Below, piece after piece: positions 37,019 through 44,819 of a stretch of 64,000 nt of DNA; the first letter of the stretch is position 1; every line of letters begins with the position of its first letter. The position numbers were made by a program, and so were the translations under genes. The notes under the pieces are model-generated. The model saw only the letters and a program-made list of their open reading frames with translations. It was not told the origin of the DNA and ran no database searches. The stretch is from Pseudomonadota bacterium (lineage in GTDB: Bacteria; Chloroflexota; UBA6077; JAJPGT01): positions 1-64,000 of the forward strand of contig JAJPGT010000070.1 in the NCBI GenBank assembly GCA_021325655.1. Reading direction: 5' to 3'.

Positions 37019-37706
37019 CCTGGTTGAAGCCGCTCAGCGTCAGTGTGCGGACGATCGCCGCCGGCTCGCCCGTGGCGATCGGGCCGCTCAGCCGCACCTT
37101 GCGCACCAGGCGGTCCACGGTCCCGATCCAGACCTGGGCCTGAACCGGGTCGCTCACCGGGGTCCCACCGAACAGCGCCGTCAGATCGGCCGGGTTGAGC
37201 GTGCCGGAGAGCACGTCGCTGTCGACCCCGTCCACCTGCTCCCGCGCTCCCGCGGTGGGGTTTTGCAGGTCGCGCAGCAGCAGCGGCGCGCCGTGGTCCG
37301 GATCCAGCATCGCCAGGCTCCCGATCTGCAGCATGAGCGGCTCGAATTTCCCACTGAACGGGTTCTTCAGGAAGCGCTCCTTGCCCAGGACCACCAGCTC
37401 GCTGTCCACCGGCGACTGGCCAAGCCGCGCCTTGAGTCTGGCCTTGAGCTTGTCGGGCGCGACGACGTCGCCCTCGGCGCCCAGGAGCTGGAAGCCGAAG
37501 CCGGTCGGCTGGGGCTGGCCCTCGATACTCAGGATGAAGTGCGCGCTCTTGAGGCCGGCCATCGCCGCGGCCGACTGCTGTGCGATCTGTGCCGGGGTGG
37601 GGGTCGGCGTGGGCGGTACCGGGGTGGGAGGCATGTTACCGCCCAGCCCGCCACAGCCCGCCAGCGCCAGCGTGGTCAGCAGCGCGAGCAGCAGCATCCA
37701 AGGCAT
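36993..37706 (-). CDS. LppX/LprAFG-family lipoprotein
   Basis: 237 aa. Lipobox LALAGC gives lipidated Cys18; a short Pro/Thr linker (~25-38) precedes the fold. The family binds lipids in a central pocket in mycobacteria. Start ATG 37706 has an AGGAGA site 7 nt upstream; the longer frame is not family-like. It is followed by a DHA2 MFS transporter, so it may deliver lipid to it. Confidence 0.85.
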   Translation of the reverse strand: MPWMLLLALLTTLALAGCGGLGGNMPPTPVPPTPTPTPAQIAQQSAAAMAGLKSAHFILSIEGQPQPTGFGFQLLGAEGDVVAPDKLKARLKARLGQSPVDSELVVLGKERFLKNPFSGKFEPLMLQIGSLAMLDPDHGAPLLLRDLQNPTAGAREQVDGVDSDVLSGTLNPADLTALFGGTPVSDPVQAQVWIGTVDRLVRKVRLSGPIATGEPAAIVRTLTLSGFNQDVTIERPS

Positions 37707-37945
37707 GCGTGTGTCTCCTGTGCCAGAGCTGCACGGCAGCCAAGCCGTCAGCCCGGGTCTGCGATCTCCCGCGGCGTCCAGCCGCCGTCCCCGGACTCCG
37801 GGCCCAGCCAACCCGCTCCTCCAACCGGCGAGCACAACGCGCGGATTGCTCTGTCAGCCAGCACTCCAGCATAGCGCGAAGGGCGGGGTGAACGCAGCCA
37901 CGCGCTCGACCCGACATCCCCCTTCCGGCCAGCGCGGGGTGAGCC

Positions 37946-37963
37946 GTTACAGAGCTGCTACAG
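37946..37963. promoter_or_regulatory. 11-bp-period direct repeat
   Basis: GTTACAG-AGCT-GCTACAG, 7-bp units differing at one base and spaced by 11 bp. It resembles the repeat at 28826-28843 and lies about 46 bp upstream of an extended -10. A response-regulator site is possible. Confidence 0.3.
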
Positions 37964-38008
37964 TCCCGAACAAGCCTTGATAACTCCTAGGGTGTTGACA
38001 CGTCGCGG

Positions 38009-38017
38009 TGCTATGAT
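38009..38017 (+). promoter_or_regulatory. Extended -10 promoter element
   Basis: TGCTATGAT matches TGnTATnAT. A TTGACA at 37995-38000 is only 11 bp away, too close to be its -35. Start would be near 38024, about 68 nt before the small Cys-rich ORF. Confidence 0.4.
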
Positions 38018-38091
38018 CTCCATCCGAACGCAGCCCCGCGTGGAAACGGGGTATGCTGACGGTGAAGAGCATGGTAAGCAAAGGAGCCTCA

Positions 38092-38193
38092 ATGACGCGG
38101 CGACATGCCTGCCAGAACTTTTGGTCCTGTGGGAACTGTGGCGCCTGGGTGTGTGGACTCTGTCTCCCGTCGCACCGCTGCGGCGACGGATAG
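38092..38193 (+). CDS. 33-residue cysteine-rich putative zinc-binding protein
   Basis: The ATG at 38092 has an ideal AAAGGAG site with 5-nt spacing. The 33 residues hold six cysteines: Cys7, Cys13, Cys16, Cys21, Cys24 and Cys30, plus His5 and His28. The CGNC...CGLC arrangement with a 4-residue gap and a downstream HxC fits a zinc ribbon or B-box-like knuckle. A promoter-like element lies upstream and the Crp/Fnr gene 121 bp downstream in the same direction. I recognise no named family. It may be translated from a short independent transcript or the Crp/Fnr leader. An alternative is a leader peptide. Confidence 0.6.
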   Translation: MTRRHACQNFWSCGNCGAWVCGLCLPSHRCGDG

Positions 38194-38314
38194 CTCGCCC
38201 GGCAGCCACGTCCCAGGCGGGCTGCCCCGAGTGATCCCTTTCCCCTCCTGAGATCCCTCGCTGTTTTCCCGAAGTGAAGATGTGGTAACCTCGCGGCGAG
38301 ACGCTGAGGAACGC

Positions 38315-38983
38315 ATGACGCTCGACCGCGCTCCGCTGTTTGCCGCGTTGCCCCGCCGCCACCTGGAGCTGCTGGCCAGCCTGGCGCGGCGCCGGGTGTT
38401 TCAGCGCGGCGACACGATCTTCCGCCATGGCGACATCGGCAGCTCGCTCTATTTCATCGAGAGCGGACGGGTCAAAGTCGTTGTCACCTCCGAGCAGGGC
38501 GAGGAGGTGCTGCTGGCGGTGCTGGGGCCGGGCGAGGTGTTCGGCGAGCTGTCCGTCTTCGACGGTATGCCCCGCTCGGCGACAGTGATCGCGCTTGAAG
38601 ACCTCACCACGCTCGCGCTGGAGCGGTCGGCCTTTCAGGAGTACATCCGGCGCGAGCCCGACATCGCGCTCCACCTGCTCGCCGTGCTCAGCCGCCGCAT
38701 CCGCACCAGCGACACGATGATCGAGGACTGCGCGTTCTACGACGTGCCCGGCCGGTTGGCCAAGAAGCTGCTGGACCTGGCCGAGCAGCACGGGAAGCCG
38801 ACGCCCGAGGGGATGGAGATCAACCTGCGGCTGACCCAGCGCGAGCTGGCCGGGATGGTGGCCGCCAGCCGCGAGAGCGTGAACAAGCACCTGGCCTACT
38901 TCAAGGTGAAGGGGCTGGTGGGGGTGCATCGCGGCCACCTGGTGATTCGCAAAGCCGAGGAGCTGGCCCGCCGCGCCCGCTGA
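38315..38983 (+). CDS. Crp/Fnr family transcription regulator
   Basis: 222 aa. N-terminal cyclic-nucleotide-type sensor domain (~5-120, GDTIFRHGDIGSSLYFIESGRVKV, GEVFGELSVFDG) and C-terminal winged-helix domain with LTQRELAGMVAASRESVNKHLAYF (~170-193). No Fnr-type N-terminal cysteine cluster is present, so it is not an O2-sensing Fe-S form. The ligand may be cAMP or another effector. ATG 38315 has a GAGGAA site. Confidence 0.92.
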   Translation: MTLDRAPLFAALPRRHLELLASLARRRVFQRGDTIFRHGDIGSSLYFIESGRVKVVVTSEQGEEVLLAVLGPGEVFGELSVFDGMPRSATVIALEDLTTLALERSAFQEYIRREPDIALHLLAVLSRRIRTSDTMIEDCAFYDVPGRLAKKLLDLAEQHGKPTPEGMEINLRLTQRELAGMVAASRESVNKHLAYFKVKGLVGVHRGHLVIRKAEELARRAR

Positions 38984-39015
38984 CCCGGCGCTGCCAGGGT
39001 GGGAGCCCGGCTGCA

Positions 39016-39408
39016 GTGGCCTCGCTGCGCGACGGTTTCACAGACCGTTCACCGTCTGCCCCTACAGTGGCCAGCACAGCGAGCCGACGTGCCGGAAGGT
39101 CCCCCCTGAGCGATCTCTTCTCCGTTACAAGCGTGCCCGAGTCTGACGGCCAGCCGCCGCGAGGCCTCACAAGCCGGGAGTACGAGGTGCTCCAGTTGAT
39201 CGCGATTGGCCTGAAGGACCGTGAGATCGCGGTGCGACTGGGTATTTCGGTGCGCACCGCCGAGAAGCACGTCGAGCACATCTTCCGCAAGCTCCGAGCG
39301 CGCAATCGGCTGGAGGCGGCTCGGATCGGCAGCTTCGCCAGCACCGGGCTACTGCCGCTCGCTCCCAGTCCATTGGTCGAGACGCGGGAGTCCGGCGCCC
39401 AGGCGTGA
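39016..39408 (+). CDS. LuxR/NarL-type HTH protein, stand-alone
   Basis: 130 aa in the longest frame. A GerE/LuxR DNA-binding domain occupies ~50-112 (LTSREYEVLQLIAIGLKDREIAVRLGISVRTAEKHVEHIFRKL). No receiver or sensor domain precedes it. The first ~45 residues are low-complexity and a direct repeat (TTCACAG-N4-TTCACCG, ~39036-39055) lies in them, so the real start may be later, for example the GTG at 39133. Confidence 0.75.
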   Translation: MASLRDGFTDRSPSAPTVASTASRRAGRSPLSDLFSVTSVPESDGQPPRGLTSREYEVLQLIAIGLKDREIAVRLGISVRTAEKHVEHIFRKLRARNRLEAARIGSFASTGLLPLAPSPLVETRESGAQA

Positions 39409-39535
39409 GCCGACTCGCCGTCGGGCGCTCGCGCGACGTGGTACAACCATTGTGTCATCACTGGTGGGCAGCGCGACGGGGAGGGAACGCGGAACCCGCG
39501 CAGCCCTGTCCTACTCCCTGCCCGAGGGGCGCGGT

Positions 39536-40219
39536 TTGGAGATTCTCCCCGGCGTGCATCGGATCGGCGTCCTCGGCTCGTCGGTGTTTCTACTGGAGGG
39601 CCGCTCCCTGGTGCTGGTCGACGCCGGCCCGCGCGGGAGCGGCTCGCGCATCCTGCGGTACCTGCGCCACATCGGTCGCTCGCCCAGGGAGCTCGACCTG
39701 ATCGTGCTGACGCACTACCACCCGGACCATGCCGGGGGCGCGGCGGAGCTGGCGCGGCTGGCTCGGGCGCCGATCGCCGCCCACGTGGCGGAGGCCCCCT
39801 ACCTGCGTGGGGAGATCGGCATGCCCAATCCGTTCGTCCGACACCAGGCACTCGCCGCGGCGGCCAGCCCGCTGCTGCCGTGGATCATGCCGCAGCCGGT
39901 GCGGGTAGACGTGGAGCTGGAGGATGGAGATGGGCTGCCCGGGCTGGAGGGGCTGCGGGTGGTGCACACGCCCGGGCACACCCCGGGCAGCATCAGCCTG
40001 TACGCGCCCGCGCGGCGACTGTTACTGGTGGGAGATGCGCTAGAGTGGAAGCGCGGGGAGCTGCGGCTGCCCTCGCGGTTCTTCAGCGAGGACCTGGAGG
40101 AGGCGGCGCGGTCGGTCCAGAAGCTGGCCAGTCTCGATGCCCGGACGCTCTGTTTCAGCCACTTCCCACCCGCCGACCAGGCCGCGCGGCGGCTGCGCAG
40201 CCTGGCGGCCGGGGCGTAG
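39536..40219 (+). CDS. MBL-fold metallo-hydrolase
   Basis: About 227 aa. Metal ligands in THYHPDHAGG and the HTPGHTPGS motif, plus VGDALE, are intact, so it is a two-metal hydrolase of the glyoxalase II/lactonase-like group. The TTG at 39536 has a GAGGGG site and starts the family-like EILPGVHRIG; a GTG at 39452 would add 28 residues. Substrate unknown. Confidence 0.85.
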   Translation: MEILPGVHRIGVLGSSVFLLEGRSLVLVDAGPRGSGSRILRYLRHIGRSPRELDLIVLTHYHPDHAGGAAELARLARAPIAAHVAEAPYLRGEIGMPNPFVRHQALAAAASPLLPWIMPQPVRVDVELEDGDGLPGLEGLRVVHTPGHTPGSISLYAPARRLLLVGDALEWKRGELRLPSRFFSEDLEEAARSVQKLASLDARTLCFSHFPPADQAARRLRSLAAGA

Positions 40220-40255
40220 CCTCGGCATGATGCGAGTCATGGAGCAGAGACGAAG

Positions 40256-41098
40256 GTGACGCAGACGAGCCCCGAGTCAAAAGTGCCGGGCCCTGAGCTG
40301 GTGAACGGAACGGCTGCCCCGCTGCCGGCCGCGCTCGACGTTCCCGAGCCCGGCCCGGCGCTGCGGGTCGGCACGCGCCCACCGAGCAGCCCGCCCGATG
40401 CGCGCGAGCCGGGCCTGGGCTACGGCTGGGCCCGAACCCCGCTCGCCGCGACGGTACGGCGTGTCCTCCAGCCGGCGGTGGTGCCGCTGCTGCATGCGCT
40501 GTACGGGGTGGATGTCGAGGGGCTGGAACATCTGCGGAAGCTTGGCGGCGGGGTGATCTTCACCGCCAACCATCACCACCACCTGGATGCCGCGCTAATT
40601 CTGGCCAGTCTGCCCGCGTCGTTGCGCGAGCGGCTGCTGGTGGTGGCCGCGGCCGATACGATCTTCGCCAGCCCGATCCGCGGGGCGATCGCCGCGCTGC
40701 TGGGAAATGCTATTCCGCTGGAGCGCGAGGGCTCGCTCCGCCACAGCCTGGGGCAGCTCACCGAGCTGCTCGCCGAGGGCTGGTCGCTGCTCATCTTCCC
40801 GGAGGGGCGGCTGACCGTGGGCGGGCCGCTGCGCTCGTTCAAGGGCGGCACGACCCTGCTGGCGATAGAGTCCGGGGCGCCGGTGGTGCCGATGTGGCTG
40901 GGCGTGCGCCGGCCCGGGCTGTGGGAGCGGCGGCTGGCCCGCGGCCGGATGGTGCTGCGGATCGGCGTCCCGCTAACCCTGGCCCGCCACACCGGCCACG
41001 CGGCCAGCGCGGAGCTGCTCGAATCCGCGGTGCGCACGCTCGCCCCGGCCGAGCCAGGACGCGGCAGCGGCGCCTTCGACCCGGCCCGGCCCCGCTGA
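40256..41098 (+). CDS. Lysophospholipid acyltransferase family protein (PlsC-like)
   Basis: 280 aa. Motif I NHHHHLD (H-x4-D, ~103-109) and motif III FPEGRLTVGG (~181-190) are present. The first ~60 residues are Pro/Gly-rich and probably disordered. It may acylate a lysophospholipid at the membrane; the exact acceptor is not known. It follows the MBL gene by 36 bp and may be co-transcribed. GTG start. Confidence 0.85.
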   Translation: MTQTSPESKVPGPELVNGTAAPLPAALDVPEPGPALRVGTRPPSSPPDAREPGLGYGWARTPLAATVRRVLQPAVVPLLHALYGVDVEGLEHLRKLGGGVIFTANHHHHLDAALILASLPASLRERLLVVAAADTIFASPIRGAIAALLGNAIPLEREGSLRHSLGQLTELLAEGWSLLIFPEGRLTVGGPLRSFKGGTTLLAIESGAPVVPMWLGVRRPGLWERRLARGRMVLRIGVPLTLARHTGHAASAELLESAVRTLAPAEPGRGSGAFDPARPR

Positions 41099-41105
41099 CC
41101 CCGGG

Positions 41106-41123
41106 CGCGGCCCTGGAGCCGCG
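41106..41123. terminator. Weak candidate terminator between convergent genes
   Basis: CGCGGC / GCCGCG with a 6-nt loop, in the 50 bp between the PlsC-like gene and the PLP decarboxylase stop. No U-tract. Confidence 0.3.
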
Positions 41124-41148
41124 TGCCGCGGCCCAACGCCTGCCCCCC

Positions 41149-42516
41149 CTATGCTGGGGTACACCGCCCTGTCACTTCGGAGGCCACGCGGATGATCGCC
41201 GCGAGGCTGCGATCGACGTCCGCCTCGGTGGTCGCCCAGGACGAGACGCTGATGCGCATCGCTGTCTGCCCCTGCCAGACGGTCCCGCCGCACCAGCAGG
41301 TGCCCTCGCGCTGGACCCCGGCGATGACCCGACGCGTGGTTTCGACATCGCCAAAGGAGACCAGCACCTGGTTGGCGACAACCTCGTTGAGGACGTCGTA
41401 GCCCGCGGCGGCGAGACCGGCGGCAAAGCGGCGCGCCAGCCGGCAGGTGCGCTCCACCAGGTCGGCCACACCGGCCCGTCCGAGCGAGCGCAGCGCCGCC
41501 CACACCTCCACCACGCGGGCGCGGCGCGAGCACTCGGGAGTGTACTGGCCCGGCTCGCGCTGGCCGGTCGCCGCCAGGTACGCGGCTGCGGTCGACATCG
41601 CGGCGCGCAGCGGCTCCGGGTCGCGACAGAACACCAGCCCGCTGTCGTACGGCACGTTCAGCCACTTGTGGGCATCGGTGGCGAGGGAATCGGCGGCGTC
41701 GATCCCGTCGAGCAGCCCGGCGCGCCCGGGAGTCGCCGCGAGCCAGAGGCCGAACGCGCCGTCCACGTGGACCCACGCGCCCGCGCTGCGAGCCGCGGTG
41801 CAGACCTCGCGGATCGGATCGACCGCGCCGGTGTTCACGTTGCCGGCCTGGAGGCAGACAATTGTTCGCTCATCAAGCCTGGGCAGGTCCGAGGCGCGCA
41901 TCCGCCCCTGGCCATCGACCGGGACGCGGACCACCCGCTCTCGGCCCAGCCCGAGCAGACTCAGCGCCTTGAGCAGGCTCACGTGCACCTCGTCGCCGAC
42001 GACGACGGTGAGCGGCGGGGCGCCGAACAGGCCCTGACCTTCGACATCCCAGCCGGCGCGGGCCAGGAGCGCGTGGCGGGCGGCGGCCAGGCCGCTCAGG
42101 TTCGCCATGGTGGCGCCGGTGACGAACGCCCCGCCAGTCCCCGCCGCCAGGCCGAACAGGTCGCGCAGCCAGCCGAGGGTGATCTCTTCCAGCGCCGCGA
42201 CGACCGGCGACATCACCACCGCGAAGCAGTTCTGATCCCAGGCCCCGGCCAGCCAGTTGGCGGCCAGCGCGGCCGGCAGTGACCCGCCGGTGACGAAGCC
42301 GAAGTACCGCGGACCCGCCGAGGCGACGGTCGCCGGCGAGCCGTACCGATCGAGCAGGGCGAGGACCTCCTCGGGATCACTGGGCTCGCTCGGCAGCGGC
42401 CCGCCCAGCTCCGGAAGCTGCCCCAGCGCTTCGGCCGAGGGGATTACGGACCGATCAGCCAGCCCGTCGAGATACTGGCTGGCTCGCTCCGCCGTCTGTC
42501 GCAACAGCTCGCGCAT
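41149..42516 (-). CDS. PLP-dependent group II decarboxylase / aminotransferase-like
   Basis: 455 aa. The cofactor site shows His178 (VGDEVHVS), Asp252 (WVHVDGAFG) and the Schiff-base Lys284 (DAHKWLNVPY), and the N-terminal PRYFGFVTGG matches aromatic-amino-acid/tyrosine decarboxylase relatives. Reaction class is decarboxylation, but the substrate cannot be told. ATG at 42516; no strong ribosome site. Confidence 0.9.
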   Translation of the reverse strand: MRELLRQTAERASQYLDGLADRSVIPSAEALGQLPELGGPLPSEPSDPEEVLALLDRYGSPATVASAGPRYFGFVTGGSLPAALAANWLAGAWDQNCFAVVMSPVVAALEEITLGWLRDLFGLAAGTGGAFVTGATMANLSGLAAARHALLARAGWDVEGQGLFGAPPLTVVVGDEVHVSLLKALSLLGLGRERVVRVPVDGQGRMRASDLPRLDERTIVCLQAGNVNTGAVDPIREVCTAARSAGAWVHVDGAFGLWLAATPGRAGLLDGIDAADSLATDAHKWLNVPYDSGLVFCRDPEPLRAAMSTAAAYLAATGQREPGQYTPECSRRARVVEVWAALRSLGRAGVADLVERTCRLARRFAAGLAAAGYDVLNEVVANQVLVSFGDVETTRRVIAGVQREGTCWCGGTVWQGQTAMRISVSSWATTEADVDRSLAAIIRVASEVTGRCTPA

Positions 42517-42542
42517 CGCATCACTCCTTACCAGATCCCACG

Positions 42543-42565
42543 CCGCCGCAGGGGCATCGCGGCGG
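42543..42565. repeat. Intergenic inverted repeat
   Basis: CCGCCGC / GCGGCGG with a 9-nt loop between the rhodanese stop and the PLP decarboxylase start. Could terminate the rhodanese transcript or act in the leader of the next gene; not decidable. Confidence 0.35.
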
Positions 42566-42649
42566 TGAAGATCTCCACTCCCTCATCCGCTCGGCACAAG
42601 GCGAGGCCGTCGGGCCAGGAATGCCAGATCCGGGGTGCTGCCCCGCGCG

Positions 42650-43513
42650 CTACTCGTCAGGGTGCGGCTCGCCGGTCTCGCGTGGAAGGTCGTCGCGGTT
42701 GCCCCACTCTGCCCAGGAGCCCTCGTACACCTGCACGTGTGGGTAACCGAGCATCGTCAGCGCCAGCGCGGAGTGCGCCGCGCGCACCGCGCCGTGGCAG
42801 TAGGTGATGATCCGCTTGTCGGGCGTCGCCCCGGCCTGCTCGTAGCGCTGGCGCATCTCAGCATCGGAGCGGAAGACACGCGTGCCGTCCCAGTCCAGGT
42901 TGTCCTGCCAGAACAGGTGTGTAGCGCCCGGCACACGGCCGCCGTGGCGCGAGCGGACCTCTGCGCCAGTGTACTCGCTACGGCGGCGGACATCGGCGAC
43001 GATGGTGCACGGATCGTGCCGCGCTGCCAGCACGGTCTGGGCGTCCACCAGCAGCTCCGGCCGCTCGCGCCCGGGCCGGCGGCTGAAGCGTGCTGGCGGG
43101 TAGGCTGGGACTTCGGTGGTCGTCGGTCGCCCCTCGGCGATCCACTTGGTCCAGCCGCCCTCCAGCAGGCGGACCTGCTCACCGTGTCCGTAGCGCTCCA
43201 GCGTCAGCCAGAGCCGCGAGACGTAGTGGCCGCCCTCGTCGTCGTAGCCCACCACCAGCGTCTCGTCGCCAATGCCCAGCCGCTCCATCGTCGCCGCCAC
43301 CGTCTCGAATGGGGCGATCCGGTACGGGCCGTTGGGCACCGCCACCGACAGGTCCTGCTCCCAGTTCAGGTAGACAGCGCCCGGGATGTGCCCGGCGCGG
43401 TAGGCGTCGGAGCCCGGCCGGTCGAAGTAGTAGCGGCAGTCCACCACCCGCACGCGGGGGTCGGCCAGGCGCTCGGCCAGCCAGTCGGTGCTGACCAGGA
43501 ATCGCTCGCGCAT
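42650..43513 (-). CDS. Two-domain rhodanese (sulfurtransferase)
   Basis: 287 aa. Two rhodanese domains: the N-terminal one (~6-125) has no catalytic cysteine (VGYDDEGG loop), and the C-terminal one (~150-285) holds Cys239 in CHGAVRAAHSA. It transfers sulfane sulfur from thiosulfate or mercaptopyruvate to a thiol or cyanide acceptor. Start ATG 43513 matches the family; the longer frame overlaps the upstream intergenic palindrome. Confidence 0.92.
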   Translation of the reverse strand: MRERFLVSTDWLAERLADPRVRVVDCRYYFDRPGSDAYRAGHIPGAVYLNWEQDLSVAVPNGPYRIAPFETVAATMERLGIGDETLVVGYDDEGGHYVSRLWLTLERYGHGEQVRLLEGGWTKWIAEGRPTTTEVPAYPPARFSRRPGRERPELLVDAQTVLAARHDPCTIVADVRRRSEYTGAEVRSRHGGRVPGATHLFWQDNLDWDGTRVFRSDAEMRQRYEQAGATPDKRIITYCHGAVRAAHSALALTMLGYPHVQVYEGSWAEWGNRDDLPRETGEPHPDE

Positions 43514-43548
43514 CGTCAGGTCCCGTGTTCCAGCGTCCCGAGCGCCGT

Positions 43549-43568
43549 GCGACAGCCGCGGCTGTCGC
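43549..43568. terminator. 20-bp perfect palindrome, candidate terminator or operator
   Basis: GCGACAGCCGCGGCTGTCGC reads the same on both strands. It lies between the stop of the flavoprotein gene and the start of the rhodanese gene, both on minus. It can fold as an 8-bp stem with a 4-nt loop. No U-tract follows. Confidence 0.5.
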
Positions 43569-43599
43569 GGCCCGAGCACCAAGGTTGTAACACGTCGGG

Positions 43600-44819
43600 C
43601 TAGAGTGGGCCTGGACGCCAGAGCCCGCGCAACGCCCGGCTCGCCGCGAAGCGCCATAGATCCGGGTTGCGGGCGAACAGGCCGAGCGCCCAGCCGAGCG
43701 TGAAGTTGGTCTGCAGCCCCTGGGCGAGCTGCGCCGGGGTGAGGCGCCGCAGCAGCGCGACGCGGCGATCCCAGGTCGCGTCGTCGTACTCCGAGAGCCG
43801 CCGGCTGACCTGGAACGCCACCTCCATGTTGCGGCCCCAGCGGCGGCGCCAGGCGCGACTGTAGCGGTCCAGCGCGCGCGCCGAGACGTCCCCGCGCTGG
43901 AGGGCCATTGCCACCGCCTCGCCAGCCAGGCGGCCGGCCTGGATTGCGAAGCGGATGCCTCGCCCACCAGCGCCGAAGCCTGCCCGCCAGCGTCCCCTAC
44001 CAGCACCAGGCCGTCCGCCGCCAGCGTTCGCCGGGGCGGATCGAGCGGGATCAGCCCGGTGTGGTACTCGATCGGGCTCGCGTCCCGGAAAGCATTGCCG
44101 AGTGCATCGCTGGCGAGGAGCCGCTCCAGGTGCTCGCGCGGATCGGCCTCGGAGTCGGGCCGCAGCACTCCGGAGCCGACTCGCACCCGGCCGTTGCCCC
44201 GCGGGAAGGCCCAGGCGTAGCCGGTGGGCGCGTAGCGGCTCCCCACCAGCAGCGCTGCGAGTGACTGGTCGTAGTTCGGGGCGTACAGGTCGTACTCCGC
44301 GCCGAAGCCCAGCCGGCCGTGCTCCGCGCCCAGCCCCAGCTTGCGCCCGATGATCGCCGCGTGCCCGCTGGCGTCCACCACCACGCGCGCGGAGATCTCC
44401 AGCGCCGCTCCCCGGGCATCGAGGCCGCGCACGCCCACCGCCGCGCCGCCGCGCCGCAGCGGCTCGCGCGCCGTAGTCCTGAGCAGCACCCTCGCGCCGG
44501 CCGCCACGGCCTGCTCGCCCAGGTACTGGTACAGCCCCCGGACGTCGGTGACGCATAGGCAGGGCGTATCGCCAAAGTCGAAGTCCGCCTGCACGCTCGG
44601 TCCGAGGAACGCGAGACGCCGGACCTGGTGGTAGAGTCGCTCCGGGATGCCGAGCGCCCGCAGTTCCGGTACCCAGCTACCGCCGCTGGTGCGAATCGGC
44701 CCGCCCAGCTCGCCGTTCTTCTCCAGCACCAGCACCCGCCAGCCGGAGCGGGCGATCGTCGCCGCCGCGGACAGTCCCGCCGGCCCCCCGCCGACGACAA
44801 TCACGTCGGTGTCTCTCAC
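43600..44819 (-). pseudogene. Geranylgeranyl-reductase-like FAD protein, single-base frameshift
   Basis: The FAD fold IVVGGGPAGLSAAATIARSG (~7-26) and the family core up to GDAGGQASALVGE (~290) read in one frame. After ~43958 the sense frame shifts by one: the continuation GIRFAIQAGRLAGEAV reads in the other frame down to the TAG at 43602-43600. Restoring one G (GGCGAGGGCATC) joins them into a protein of about 406 aa. Such enzymes reduce isoprenoid lipids or act as related FAD monooxygenases. The GTG start overlaps the stop of the next upstream gene (GTGA). The single indel beside a G run suggests an assembly error, so the gene may be functional. Confidence 0.85.

Larger units (their letters stand above)
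37707..38091. other. Intergenic region between divergent lipoprotein and small Cys-rich gene
   Basis: 385 bp. Holds an 11-bp-period direct repeat (37946-37963) and an extended -10 element (38009-38017) facing the Cys-rich gene and Crp/Fnr gene. No credible larger gene. Confidence 0.6.

Noticed and set aside
37995-38017. TTGACA followed by TATGAT as a full promoter
   Set aside because: Spacing is 11 bp, far below the 16-18 bp needed; only the extended -10 element is kept.
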